64,000 bases of DNA from Sphingomonas glacialis (GCF_014653575.1 NZ_BNAQ01000002.1:496001-560000); one strand, 5' to 3'; positions 44,501-52,924 are shown, counted from the stretch's first letter. Notes: generated by a model not told the origin, from the letters alone. Program-made: numbers and translations.

Positions 44501-45913
44501 CTATCCCTCGAGCTCGCGCAGCAGCACGCGCACCGCGGTGTCGATCTCGCGATCGGTGTCGCGCAGTTCCTCGATCCGGCGGACCGCGTGGATCACCGTC
44601 GAATGGTCGCGCCCGCCGAACTTGCGCCCGATCTCAGGGAGCGAGCGCGTCGTCAGCCGCTTGGCGAGGTACATCGCGATCTGGCGCGGGCGGGCCACCA
44701 CCACCGCGCGGCGCGCCGACACCAGATCGACCGGCTTCAATTCGAAATGCGCCGAGACCGCCTTCTGGATCTCGTCGATCGTCACGCGGCGTTCCGCCCC
44801 GCGCAGCACGTCGCCAAGCGTCGCCACGGCAAATTCGAGATCGACTTCGACCCCAGTGAGCTGCGCATAGGCAACGACGCGGTTGAGCGCGCCCTCGAGG
44901 TCGCGGATGCTTGCGGTGATGCGCGCGGCGAGCAGGTCGAGCACGTCGCCCGGCACCTTCGCGCCGGGCATGTCGAGCAGCTTGCGGGTCAGCACCGCGC
45001 GGCGCAGCGCCAAGTCGGAATTCTTGATATCGGCGACGAGGCCGCACGACAGCCGCGACATGATCCGCGCCTCGACCCCGTCGAGCCCCTGCGGGCAGCG
45101 ATCGGCCGAGATGACGAGGCGTTTGCCCGCGCCCATCACTTCGTTGATCGTGTGGAAGAACTCTTCCTGCGTCGAATCCTTGCCGGCGATGAACTGGAGG
45201 TCGTCGACCAGCAGCAGATCGGCCGAGCGCAGCCGCAGCTTGAAGCTGTGCGTGTCGCGGCTGCGCAGCGCCTGGACGAAGTCGAACATGAAGCGTTCGG
45301 CCGACATCATCAGCACACGCGCCTCGGGCACTGCCGCGAGGTAGGCAGCGCCGATCGCGTGCATCAAGTGGCTCTTGCCCTGCCCCGTGCCGCTATGGAG
45401 GAAGAGTGGGCTGAAACGCGGCACGCCGGGCTCGGCGAGCGCCTTGGCGGCGTTGAACGCGACGCGGTTCGACGCATCGACGACGAAGCGGTCGAAGGTG
45501 AAGCGCGGATCGAGCGTCGGACGGTCGGCGATCACCACGGGCTCGGCCGGCGCGACGGGTGCGGGCGCTGGCTCGGCCTTGAGCACGGGCGTCGGCGCCG
45601 CCGCCATCCCGGTCTCGATCGCCACGCTGCGGACGCTCGGCACCAGCGCGCGGAATTCCTGCAGCAGCCGGTCGCCGTAATGGTTGCGCACCCAGTTCGT
45701 CATGAACGCCGACGGCAGCGTCAGCCGTACCGTCTCGCCGTCCCCGCCCGCGACGAGCGCGATCGGCTTGAGCCATTGATCGAACAACCGCACCCCGGCC
45801 GATTCGCGCAGATGCGTCCGCACCGTATTCCAGGCGCGCGCGACCGTATCGGCCTGCCCGCCGGCAAAGTCGGTATCGTGCGCGTCACCCCCCCTGTTCA
45901 CCGTCAAGACCAC
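44501..45913 (-). CDS. dnaA: Chromosomal replication initiator protein DnaA
   Basis: The product is 470 residues from a GTG at 45913, preceded by AAAGG. Domain I (about 20-95) binds DnaB and partners; the Pro/Ala linker follows (105-130). Domain III has Walker A SGTGQGKSH (near 174-182) and Walker B LLLVDD (near 233-238), then SADRCPQGLDGVEARIMSRL with the arginine finger region. Domain IV has the DnaA signature ARRAVVVARPRQIAMYLAKR and GGRDHSTVIHAVRRI for DnaA-box recognition. The usual GGVGLGKT-like Walker A is replaced by a slightly different form, but key Gly-Lys-Ser are present. It starts replication at oriC. Confidence 0.97.
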   Translation of the reverse strand: MVLTVNRGGDAHDTDFAGGQADTVARAWNTVRTHLRESAGVRLFDQWLKPIALVAGGDGETVRLTLPSAFMTNWVRNHYGDRLLQEFRALVPSVRSVAIETGMAAAPTPVLKAEPAPAPVAPAEPVVIADRPTLDPRFTFDRFVVDASNRVAFNAAKALAEPGVPRFSPLFLHSGTGQGKSHLMHAIGAAYLAAVPEARVLMMSAERFMFDFVQALRSRDTHSFKLRLRSADLLLVDDLQFIAGKDSTQEEFFHTINEVMGAGKRLVISADRCPQGLDGVEARIMSRLSCGLVADIKNSDLALRRAVLTRKLLDMPGAKVPGDVLDLLAARITASIRDLEGALNRVVAYAQLTGVEVDLEFAVATLGDVLRGAERRVTIDEIQKAVSAHFELKPVDLVSARRAVVVARPRQIAMYLAKRLTTRSLPEIGRKFGGRDHSTVIHAVRRIEELRDTDREIDTAVRVLLRELEG

Positions 45914-46341
45914 GCCAAAACCTTTGCATTGCGAGCTGCGGGAGACCCCGCACCGCTGAAATTACGACAGACAAACATCCCCCCAGGCGGAATCACGATC
46001 CGTCTGACGCTTGCCATTCAAAGTAGGTCGCGAGCCAGAAACACCGCTCGCGGCGGAGGGCCATTTATGAAGATCGCAGCGAGTCGAGCAAGGCCCCGAC
46101 CTGTCACATTTTCTAAATATACCCGGTTGACTCGGATTGAGCGAAGGTTTCGCGTCGAAAATCTCACAAGCCTATGAAATCAGGGCGTTTCGTCAGTGAC
46201 ACTTTGATGAAGGTTCTGCGAATCGCGGTAAACTGCGCCTTTGCCGTTTGGACGGTCAAAAGCGTTCGCGCAACGTTCCTTGATAGGGGTTAAGTCGACA
46301 CTGCGAGACCCATCGCCGCGTCGAAAAGCGTAGACCACGAC
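45914..46341. other. Gene-free region between rpsT and dnaA
   Basis: This 428-bp stretch is the largest clear gap in the window. It should carry the dnaA promoter and leader. It is locally AT-richer near 46110-46140 (TTTTCTAAATATACCC). I looked for 9-bp DnaA boxes (TTATNCACA and its complement) and saw none that fit, so there is no support for an origin here. A terminator for rpsT lies at its edge. No ORF is convincing. Confidence 0.4.
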
Positions 46342-46372
46342 AAAAAGCCCGCCGGACCTGTGTCCAGCGGGC
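46342..46372 (-). terminator. Intrinsic terminator of rpsT
   Basis: On the minus strand, GCCCGC (complement of 46367-46372) pairs with GCGGGC (complement of 46347-46352), with inner GGAC/GTCC pairs around ACAG. TTTTT follows (complement of 46342-46346). It begins 28 bp after the rpsT stop. Confidence 0.85.
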
Positions 46373-46400
46373 GATCAGCCGTTGCGTAACCCGATTGGGA

Positions 46401-46664
46401 TTAAGCGAGCGCGGTGAGGCGCTTGGTCAGGCGCGAGAACTTGCGGCTCGCGGTGTTCTTGTGCAGCACGCCCTTGGCAACGCCGCGCATCAGCTCGGGC
46501 TGAACCATCGCCATCGCGGCGGTTGCAGCAGCCTTGTCGCCCGCTTCGAGCGCAGTCTCGGCCTTCTTGACGAAGGTGCGGATGCGGCCGGTACGGTTGC
46601 CGTTCACGATGGTCCGCGCGGCGTTACGACGGATGCGCTTTTTCGCCTGTGGCGTGTTCGCCAT
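46401..46664 (-). CDS. rpsT: 30S ribosomal protein S20
   Basis: The 87-residue protein is very basic and helical. [20 protein letters not shown] at the start and [17 protein letters not shown] are the S20 pattern, with [14 protein letters not shown] at the end. It binds 16S rRNA in the small subunit. GAGGG lies upstream of the ATG. It sits just upstream of dnaA on the same strand, a layout seen in other Alphaproteobacteria. An intrinsic terminator follows, so it is transcribed on its own. Confidence 0.96.
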   Translation of the reverse strand: MANTPQAKKRIRRNAARTIVNGNRTGRIRTFVKKAETALEAGDKAAATAAMAMVQPELMRGVAKGVLHKNTASRKFSRLTKRLTALA

Positions 46665-46755
46665 GAAGCCCTCTGATCTGTAAATAAGAAAGGGCGGGAG
46701 ATCGCTCCCGGCCCCGGAAGCCGTGCGCCTTACGCAGAACGGCGGTGGCGGTCAA

Positions 46756-47565
46756 TCATTTCTGGCATTTCGGGCACCAGAAAGTCGAGCGGCCGCCTTC
46801 GGCATAGCGCTCGACGGTGCCGCCGCAGCTGCACGGCTCGCCCTCGCGGCCATAGACCGCGAATTGCTTGGAGAAATAGCCGAGCTCGCCGTCGGGGCGG
46901 GCGTAATCGCGCAACGACGAGCCGCCTGCGTCGATCGCCGCGAGCAAGACCTCCCGAATCGCCGGCACGAGTCGCGCGAGCTTGGCGCGCGAGACGGTCC
47001 CGGCGGCGCGCTTGGGCGAGATTCCCGCGGCGAACAGCGCTTCGCACACATAGATATTGCCGAGCCCCGCAACGAGTCGCTGGTCGAGCAGCATCAACTT
47101 GATCGAGGCGATTCGCCCGGCGAGCTTGGCGTGGAGATAGGGCACGGTCAGTTCGGGGCCGAGCGGTTCGGGGCCGAGCGCCTTGAACGCGGGGAAATCC
47201 GCAAGCGATTCGGTCGGGAGCAGATCGACCGAGCCGAAGCGCCGCGGATCGTTGAGCGCGAGGCGCTGAGTCGCGGTTTCGAGAATCAAATGGTCGTGCG
47301 GCAGCAGCTCGGAGGGATCGACTCGCCAGCGCCCCGACATGCCGAGGTGGAAGATCATCGTGTCGCCGCGATCGGTCTCGATCAGCCCGTATTTCGCGCG
47401 GCGCGACAGGCCCGTCACGGTCGCGCCGGTCAGCCGCTGCCCGAGATCGTCGGGAAACGGCCGCCGCAGATCACCGCGACGGGTTTGCACCAGCGTGATG
47501 CGCTGGCGCTCGAGCACGGGCCGGAGCCCGCGCACGGTGGTCTCGACTTCGGGAAGTTCTGGCAT
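46756..47565 (-). CDS. mutM: Formamidopyrimidine-DNA glycosylase (MutM/Fpg)
   Basis: The product is 269 residues. It starts PELPEVETTV after the initiator Met; the Pro2 forms the Schiff base with oxidised guanine sites. The beta-lysine is in SRRAKYG (near 58). The helix-two-turn-helix has QRLVAGLGNIYVCEALF. The C-terminal zinc finger reads EPCSCGG...FWCPKCQK, so the first Cys pair is spaced C-x-C, not C-x-x-C. It removes 8-oxoguanine. A repeat and the divergent ubiE gene lie upstream. Confidence 0.95.
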   Translation of the reverse strand: MPELPEVETTVRGLRPVLERQRITLVQTRRGDLRRPFPDDLGQRLTGATVTGLSRRAKYGLIETDRGDTMIFHLGMSGRWRVDPSELLPHDHLILETATQRLALNDPRRFGSVDLLPTESLADFPAFKALGPEPLGPELTVPYLHAKLAGRIASIKLMLLDQRLVAGLGNIYVCEALFAAGISPKRAAGTVSRAKLARLVPAIREVLLAAIDAGGSSLRDYARPDGELGYFSKQFAVYGREGEPCSCGGTVERYAEGGRSTFWCPKCQK

Positions 47566-47681
47566 CCCCCGTCCCTGCCCGCTTCCACGCCCGCCGCGCA
47601 AGCGGCGACCCACACCGAGGCCACTTGGCGCTCGGGCCAAAGGGCGCTTCCACTGCGTAGCACCCGCCGCGCCCTTCTTCT

Positions 47682-47747
47682 TCTCCGCGTCTCCGCGTGA
47701 AAAGAAGATTGGATTCACGCGGAGCCGCGGAGACGCGGAGAAGAAGG
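47682..47747. repeat. Long inverted repeat between mutM and ubiE
   Basis: The left arm contains TTCTTCTCCGCGTCTCCGCG followed by TGA, and the right arm TCACGCGGAGCCGCGGAGAC then GCGGAGAAGAAGG. The arms pair with a small bulge around GAAGATTGGAT. It can fold as a long hairpin and lies in the divergent intergenic region of mutM and ubiE. Confidence 0.75.
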
Positions 47748-47829
47748 ATGAATGGGCCGCGCGAGACGATTTGTCCGAGCTGCAACGCAGCGGTTTGCGC
47801 CGCCGCTTTGCTCGGCTAGAGCGTGCGAC

Positions 47830-48573
47830 ATGAACGATCCAAACTCTGGCACCGTCTCCTTCGGCTACGAAGACATCCCCGCCACCGAAAAGACCGCGCG
47901 CGTCGGCGGCGTCTTCTCGAGCGTCGCACGCAGCTATGACATCATGAACGATGCCATGTCGGGCGGGATGCACCGCGTGTGGAAGGACCGCTTCGTGCGC
48001 CGCGTGAAGCCGCGCGACGGCGAGCAGATCCTCGACATGGCCGGCGGCACCGGCGACATCGCCTTCCGCCTCGCCGAATCGGGCGCGAGCGTCACCGTTG
48101 CCGACATCAACCCGCAAATGCTCGAAGTCGGCGTCGACCGCGCGGCCAAGCGCGGGATCGACGGCTTGGTGTGGACCGAGGCGAATGCCGAGACGCTGGT
48201 CTTCCCCGACCGCTTCTTCGATGCCTACACGATCGCGTTCGGCATCCGGAACGTGACCGACATCCCCAAGGCGCTGCGCGAGGCGAACCGCGTGCTGCGG
48301 CGTGGCGGGCGGTTCTTCTGCCTCGAATTCTCGACCACGCTGTGGCCGGGATTCGCCGACGTCTATGACGCCTATTCGCACAAGCTCGTCCCCAAGCTCG
48401 GCAAGCTGCTCGCGCAGGACGAGGACAGCTATCGCTATCTGATCGAATCGATCCGGCGGTTCCCCGACATGCCGACCTTTGAAGGCATGATCCGCGATGC
48501 GGGCTTCGTGCAGACGGGGGTCGAGCCGATGCTTGGCGGGCTGGTCGCGATCCACCACGGGTGGAAGATTTGA
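47830..48573 (+). CDS. ubiE: Ubiquinone/menaquinone methyltransferase UbiE
   Basis: The product is 247 residues from the ATG at 47830. UbiE motifs are FSSVARSYDIMNDAMSGGMH, the SAM-binding LDMAGGTGDIAFRLAE (near 64-79), AFGIRNVTD and LEFSTTLWPG. It methylates the C2 ring position in ubiquinone biosynthesis and, in menaquinone makers, demethylmenaquinone. It is followed by a repeat and then ubiB on the same strand, forming an ubi block. Confidence 0.96.
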   Translation: MNDPNSGTVSFGYEDIPATEKTARVGGVFSSVARSYDIMNDAMSGGMHRVWKDRFVRRVKPRDGEQILDMAGGTGDIAFRLAESGASVTVADINPQMLEVGVDRAAKRGIDGLVWTEANAETLVFPDRFFDAYTIAFGIRNVTDIPKALREANRVLRRGGRFFCLEFSTTLWPGFADVYDAYSHKLVPKLGKLLAQDEDSYRYLIESIRRFPDMPTFEGMIRDAGFVQTGVEPMLGGLVAIHHGWKI

Positions 48574-48588
48574 TGGGGCGCGAAACAA

Positions 48589-48694
48589 AAGCCCCTCCCC
48601 TTCAGGGGAGGGGTTGGGGTGGGGCCGTAACAGGTGCTGCGCTCTGCGAGGCGTCCCCCACCCCCAACCCCTCCCCTGAAGGGGAGGGGCTTAC
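48589..48694. repeat. Inverted pair of GC hairpin repeats between ubiE and ubiB
   Basis: AGCCCCTCCCCTTCAGGGGA lies at 48590-48609 (continuing GGGGT) and its mirror is near 48671-48691 (CCCTCCCCTGAAGGGGAGGG-like). They are joined by GGGGTGGGGCCGTAACAGGT... and ...GCGTCCCCCACCCCC arms. The right copy ends in GGGGAGGGGC directly before ubiB's ATG at 48698, so it doubles as its Shine-Dalgarno sequence. Confidence 0.75.
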
Positions 48695-48697
48695 GAT

Positions 48698-50233
48698 ATG
48701 ACCGCCCCCGCAACCCACGTATGGCGCTTGCTCAAATGGGGCCGCATCCTCGCGCGCCACGGCGCGCTGAGCGGCATCGAGCGCGATCAGAACACCCCGC
48801 TGCCGATCCGTCGCCTCGCGCGGATCGCGCGCATCGGCGCGCGTGTTCCCGCCGTGCCGCGCTATGCCGATGCGCTCCAGGCGATCGGCCCCGCCGCGAT
48901 CAAGCTCGGCCAGACGCTCGCGACGCGTCCCGATATCGTCGGCGAGGCGGCGTCGAACGATCTGATGCGGCTCCAGGACGCGCTCCCGCCCGTCCCCTAC
49001 GAGACGATCCACGCCGCGATGACGCGCGCCTTCGGGCGCGATCCGGCCGAGCTGTTCGCCTCGATCGACCCGGTGCCCGTCGGCGCAGCGTCGATCGCGC
49101 AAGTCCACCGCGGCGTCACCACCGATGGCCGCACCGTCGCGATCAAGGTGCTGCGCCCCGGCGTCGAAGTCGATTTCGCGCGCGCGATCGAGACCTATCA
49201 ATGGGCCGCGGCGCAAGTCGAAGGCTATGGCGGCGAACTCGCCCGCCTGCGCCCACGCCTCGTCATCGAAACCTTCAAGCGCTGGACCGCGCGCGAGCTC
49301 GACTTGCGGCGCGAGGCCGCCTCGGCATCCGAACTCGCCGACGCGATGACCGCCGAGCCCGATTTCCTGGTGCCCAAGATCGACTGGCAGCGCACCACCG
49401 GCAAGGTGCTGACGCTCGAATGGATCAACGGGATCAAGCTGTCGAACCGCCCCGCGCTGGTCGCGGCGGGCTACGACTTGCCGCTGCTCGCCAACACACT
49501 CGTCCACGCCTTCCTGCGCCAGGCGATCGCCGAGGGGTTCTTCCATGCCGACATGCACCAGGGCAACCTGTTCGCGCTGCCCGGCAACAAGATCGCGGCG
49601 ATCGACTTCGGCATCATGGGGCGGATCGACCGGCGCGCGCGCGTCTGGCTCGCCGAGATCCTCTACGGGCTGATCACCGGCAATTATAAGCGCGTCGCCG
49701 AAATCCATTTCGAGGCGGGCTATGTCCCGCCGCACCACAGTGTCGCCGAGTTTGCGACGGCGCTGCGTGCGGTCGGCGAGCCGATGCGCGGCATGTCGGT
49801 CAAGGACATGTCGATCGGGATGATGCTCGACGGGCTGTTCAACATCACGCGCGACTTCGATATGCAGACCCAGCCGCATCTGCTGCTGCTGCAGAAGACG
49901 ATGGTGATGGTCGAAGGCGTCGCGACGAGCCTCGATCCCGAGATCAATCTGTGGAACGCAGCGTCACCGTTCGTGCGCGAATGGATCCGCACCGAGCTTG
50001 GCCCCGAGGCTGCGGTCGCCGACCGGTTGGTCGAGGATTTCCGTACGCTCGCGCGACTTCCCGACCTGATCCGCAATATCGAACGGCGCTTCCCCAATCC
50101 GCCCGGCGCGCCGCCCGAGCCCCCCTTGCGCGAAATCGAGGTCGTGCGGATCGGCGGCGGCTGGCGCTATGCGCTCGTCGCGGTGCTGAGCGCGGGTGCC
50201 AGTCTGGGTCTGGGGTGGATGCTGTGGGGGTGA
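48698..50233 (+). CDS. ubiB: Ubiquinone biosynthesis kinase-like protein UbiB (ABC1 family)
   Basis: The product has 511 residues. The atypical kinase has the N-terminal KxGQ motif (AIKLGQTLATRPDIVG, near 67-82), an Ala-rich nucleotide loop VGAASIAQVHRGV (near 128-140), IKVLRPG with the lysine, and IDFGIMGRID (metal-binding Asp). Two membrane helices at the C-terminus include ALVAVLSAGASLGLGWMLW. UbiB supports ubiquinone synthesis, probably by ATP-dependent lipid or protein remodelling. It is preceded by ubiE and a repeat providing the ribosome site. Confidence 0.95.
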   Translation: MTAPATHVWRLLKWGRILARHGALSGIERDQNTPLPIRRLARIARIGARVPAVPRYADALQAIGPAAIKLGQTLATRPDIVGEAASNDLMRLQDALPPVPYETIHAAMTRAFGRDPAELFASIDPVPVGAASIAQVHRGVTTDGRTVAIKVLRPGVEVDFARAIETYQWAAAQVEGYGGELARLRPRLVIETFKRWTARELDLRREAASASELADAMTAEPDFLVPKIDWQRTTGKVLTLEWINGIKLSNRPALVAAGYDLPLLANTLVHAFLRQAIAEGFFHADMHQGNLFALPGNKIAAIDFGIMGRIDRRARVWLAEILYGLITGNYKRVAEIHFEAGYVPPHHSVAEFATALRAVGEPMRGMSVKDMSIGMMLDGLFNITRDFDMQTQPHLLLLQKTMVMVEGVATSLDPEINLWNAASPFVREWIRTELGPEAAVADRLVEDFRTLARLPDLIRNIERRFPNPPGAPPEPPLREIEVVRIGGGWRYALVAVLSAGASLGLGWMLWG

Positions 50234-50270
50234 GGCGGCGCCTCCGCTCGCCGCGGCGCGACGCGCTGGC

Positions 50271-51389
50271 GTGAGTCCACGGCCGCCCTTCTGGCTGGCC
50301 GAGCCATCGCGCTATGCCGCGCTGTCGCAACCGCGCGCGCGGATCGCCGCGGCTTTGCTCGCCTTGCTGCTGCTTGCGACGCTGCTCGCGCTCGCCAGCC
50401 CCGGGCCGCCGCCGGTGAGCCACACGCCCGCGTCGCGCGCCGACGACCAGCGCGACGTCATGCTGTACGAGACGATCGTCCAGGGCATCCGCGCCGGGGG
50501 CGATTATTACAGCGTGACCGCACAGGCGCTGCGCACCGGCGACTATCCGATGCGCCCGTTCGTGACCTTCCGCTTGCCGACGCTCGCGGTCGTCCAGGCC
50601 GCGCTGCCGCGCCTTGCGACGATCGCGTTGCTCTACGCGCTCGTCGCTGGCGTCGGCTACGCCTGGTACCTGCGGCTTGGCGGGGTGTTCAATCGCCCCG
50701 CGCCGCGCCTTATCGCGCTTGCGCTGCTCGCCAGCGGGCTGATGGCGTTCGTGCAAAGCGATCTCATCGCCTTCCATGAGATCTGGGGCGGGCTGCTGAT
50801 AGCGCTGTCGCTCGCCGTGCGGCGCGAGGACAAATGGATCGAGGCGGTCGCGATCGGGCTGATCGCGATGCTGATCCGCGAGAACGCCGCGCTCTATGTC
50901 GGGGTGATGGTGCTGTTCGCGCTCGCCGAGGGGCGGCGGCGCGAGGCGATCGGCTGGGCAGCGACGCTCGGCGTGCTCGCGATCGTCGTCGCGCTCCACG
51001 CGCACGCCGTGGCGATGGTGGTGCGCGAGACCGATCCCGCCTCGCCCGGCTGGGCCGGACTGCTCGGCTTCGGCTTTTTCGTGAAGACGATGCAGATCTC
51101 GACCGCGCTCGATCTTGCGCCGCTGTGGATCGCCGCCCCGCTCGTCGGGTTGGCGCTGTTCGGCTGGTCGGCGTGGCGCAGTCCGCTTGCGCTGCGCGCG
51201 CTCGGCGTGTTCACTGCCTATGCGCTGCTGCTGGCGCTGTTCGGGCGGACCGACACCTTCTATTGGGGACTGATGATCGCCCCCACGCTCCTGATCGGCC
51301 TGGCCTTCGCGCCCGACGGCCTGCGCGACCTGATCGCCGCTGCGCGCGAGCCGCGACGGAAAATCATCGTGACGCGGGTGACGCGGTGA
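50271..51389 (+). CDS. Multi-pass membrane protein, uncharacterised
   Basis: The product is 372 residues from a GTG at 50271, 37 bp after ubiB. It has about 9 or 10 hydrophobic helices (AAALLALLLLATLLALA, TIALLYALVAGVGYAWYLRL, LIALALLASGLMAFV, WGGLLIALSLAV, IGLIAMLIRENAALYVGVMV and others). A periplasmic loop after the first helix has RADDQRDVMLYETIVQGI. The layout is like GT-C-type glycosyltransferases or other polytopic proteins, but no motif confirms it. Its stop overlaps coaC's start (GTGA), so it is coupled to coenzyme A genes without obvious link. Function unknown. Confidence 0.7.
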   Translation: MSPRPPFWLAEPSRYAALSQPRARIAAALLALLLLATLLALASPGPPPVSHTPASRADDQRDVMLYETIVQGIRAGGDYYSVTAQALRTGDYPMRPFVTFRLPTLAVVQAALPRLATIALLYALVAGVGYAWYLRLGGVFNRPAPRLIALALLASGLMAFVQSDLIAFHEIWGGLLIALSLAVRREDKWIEAVAIGLIAMLIRENAALYVGVMVLFALAEGRRREAIGWAATLGVLAIVVALHAHAVAMVVRETDPASPGWAGLLGFGFFVKTMQISTALDLAPLWIAAPLVGLALFGWSAWRSPLALRALGVFTAYALLLALFGRTDTFYWGLMIAPTLLIGLAFAPDGLRDLIAAAREPRRKIIVTRVTR

Positions 51390-51916
51390 AGATCCTGCTG
51401 ATCGTCGGCGGCGGGATCGCCGCGTACAAGGCGTGCGAGCTGATCCGGCTGTGCCGCAAGGCCGGGATCGGCGTGAAATGCGTGCTGACCGCGGGCGGCG
51501 CGCATTTCGTCACGCCGATGACGCTCGCGGCCTTGTCCGAGAACCAAGTCTATACCTCGCTGTGGGATCTCAAGGACGAGGCCGAGATGGGGCATATCCA
51601 GCTCAGCCGCGAGGCCGATCTGGTGGTCGTGGCGCCTGCGACCGCCGATTTGATGGCGAAGATGGCGGGGGGAATCGCCGACGATCTTGCGACCACGCTG
51701 CTGCTCGCGACCGACAAGGCGGTGCTCGCGGCGCCCGCGATGAACGTGCGGATGTGGCAGCACGCCGCGACGCGCCGCAACGTCGCCACGCTGCGCGGCG
51801 ACGGGATCACCGTGCTCGAGCCCGACGAAGGGGCGATGGCGTGCGGCGAATTCGGCCCGGGGCGGTTGCCCGAACCTGCGGCGATCTTCGCCGCGATCCA
51901 GGCACTCGCCCGGTGA
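51386..51916 (+). CDS. coaC: Phosphopantothenoylcysteine decarboxylase (CoaC part)
   Basis: The product is 176 residues from a GTG overlapping the upstream stop. It is a flavin-dependent HFCD protein: KILLIVGGGIAAYKACELIR at the start, the active-site His in MGHIQLSREAD (near 69-79), VVVAPATADLMAKMAGGIAD, the Asn in APAMNVRMW (near 117-125) and the Cys in MACGEFGPGRL (near 153-163). It decarboxylates phosphopantothenoylcysteine in coenzyme A synthesis. In most Proteobacteria this is the N-terminal half of bifunctional CoaBC, but here it ends in a stop codon before the ligase part. Confidence 0.93.
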   Translation: MKILLIVGGGIAAYKACELIRLCRKAGIGVKCVLTAGGAHFVTPMTLAALSENQVYTSLWDLKDEAEMGHIQLSREADLVVVAPATADLMAKMAGGIADDLATTLLLATDKAVLAAPAMNVRMWQHAATRRNVATLRGDGITVLEPDEGAMACGEFGPGRLPEPAAIFAAIQALAR

Positions 51917-52557
51917 GCGCGCTTGCCGGACTGCATATCCTCGTCACCGCCGGCCCGACGCACGAGCCGATCGATCCGGTGCGCTATCTCGCCAATCGCT
52001 CGTCGGGGAAACAGGGCTTCGCGATCGCCGCGGCGCTTGCCGCGCGGGGCGCGCGCGTCACGCTGATCGCGGGGCCGGTGACGCTCGCGACGCCTACCGG
52101 GGTGACGCGAGTCGATGTCGAGACCGCGCTCGAAATGGAGGCGGCGGTGGCAGCCGCGCTCCCCGCCGATGCGGCTGTGCTCGTCGCGGCGGTCGCCGAC
52201 TGGCGCGTCGACAGCGCGGGGCAGAAGATCAAGAAGGGCGCGAGCGGTCCGCCGGTGCTGCATCTCGTCGAGAATCCCGACATTCTTGCGGGGCTCGCGC
52301 GCAGCCCGCAGCGTCCGCGGTTGCTGGTCGGGTTTGCGGCGGAGACCGAACATGTGATCGACCACGCCACCGCCAAGCGCGTGCGCAAGCAGGTTGACTG
52401 GATCGTTGCGAACGATGTGTCGGGGGATGTGATGGGGGGTGCTGCGAACAGCGTGCATATCGTCACAGAGGACGGGGTCGAGAGCTGGGCGCGGATGGCC
52501 AAGGAAGCGGTCGCGGAACGGCTTGCGGAGCGGATCGTCCAAGCCTTGGCCGACTAA
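51913..52557 (+). CDS. coaB: Phosphopantothenate-cysteine ligase (CoaB part)
   Basis: The product is 214 residues from a GTG that overlaps the coaC stop in GTGA. It is the CoaB domain alone: [60 protein letters not shown] and WIVANDVSG, all in normal order. The enzyme joins cysteine to phosphopantothenate. It is in a different frame from coaC, so this is not a single fused gene; the coupling should keep the two products equimolar. A repeat follows. Confidence 0.93.
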   Translation: MSALAGLHILVTAGPTHEPIDPVRYLANRSSGKQGFAIAAALAARGARVTLIAGPVTLATPTGVTRVDVETALEMEAAVAAALPADAAVLVAAVADWRVDSAGQKIKKGASGPPVLHLVENPDILAGLARSPQRPRLLVGFAAETEHVIDHATAKRVRKQVDWIVANDVSGDVMGGAANSVHIVTEDGVESWARMAKEAVAERLAERIVQALAD

Positions 52558-52577
52558 CGAACCGCCTCCCCCCTCCC

Positions 52578-52672
52578 CGTCACCCCGGCCTTGTGCCGGG
52601 GCCCACCGTGCCGCGAATAGTGGCCGTCATGGCGCGCGGCACGGTGGACCCCGGCACGGGGCCGGGGTGACG
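52578..52672. repeat. Interspersed palindromic repeat after coaB
   Basis: CGTCACCCCGGCCTTGTGCC with GGCCCACCGTGCCGC is complemented by GCGGCACGGTGGACCCCGGC and ACGGGGCCGGGGTGACGG. It matches the copy after recN at 23998 most closely. It separates coaB from the convergent DUF3072 gene. Confidence 0.8.
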
Positions 52673-52699
52673 GTTTGGGCGCACGGGGAGGGCAAACCC

Positions 52700-52924
52700 T
52701 TACAGGTCGAGCTTGCCCTTCAATTCGTCGATCCGCTTCGACGCATCGGCCTTGCTCAGGTCGGGGCTTGGCGGCTCGACATGCGCTTCTTCGCTGAGCG
52801 TCGTCAGATACGATTCCTGCGCGCCGGTCATTGGGTCACCGCCCGAAACCCACTGGTCGGGGTTCTTCTCGGTGTTCGATCCCGGATGCTCGTCGAGCTT
52901 CGGATTGTGCGGGGTGTCGGCCAT
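52700..52924 (-). CDS. DUF3072 family protein
   Basis: The product is 74 residues from the ATG at 52924. The family pattern is clear: [48 protein letters not shown] and [17 protein letters not shown]. It is small, acidic and soluble. Its function is unknown. It is divergent from dut and convergent with coaB. Confidence 0.88.
   Translation of the reverse strand: MADTPHNPKLDEHPGSNTEKNPDQWVSGGDPMTGAQESYLTTLSEEAHVEPPSPDLSKADASKRIDELKGKLDL

Noticed and set aside
44588..46177. 529-codon frame opposite dnaA
   Set aside because: The dnaA protein is complete on the minus strand; the opposite frame has no motif and spans non-coding DNA.
45914..46400. Possible replication origin upstream of dnaA
   Set aside because: I saw no clear DnaA boxes; the local AT-richness alone is not enough.
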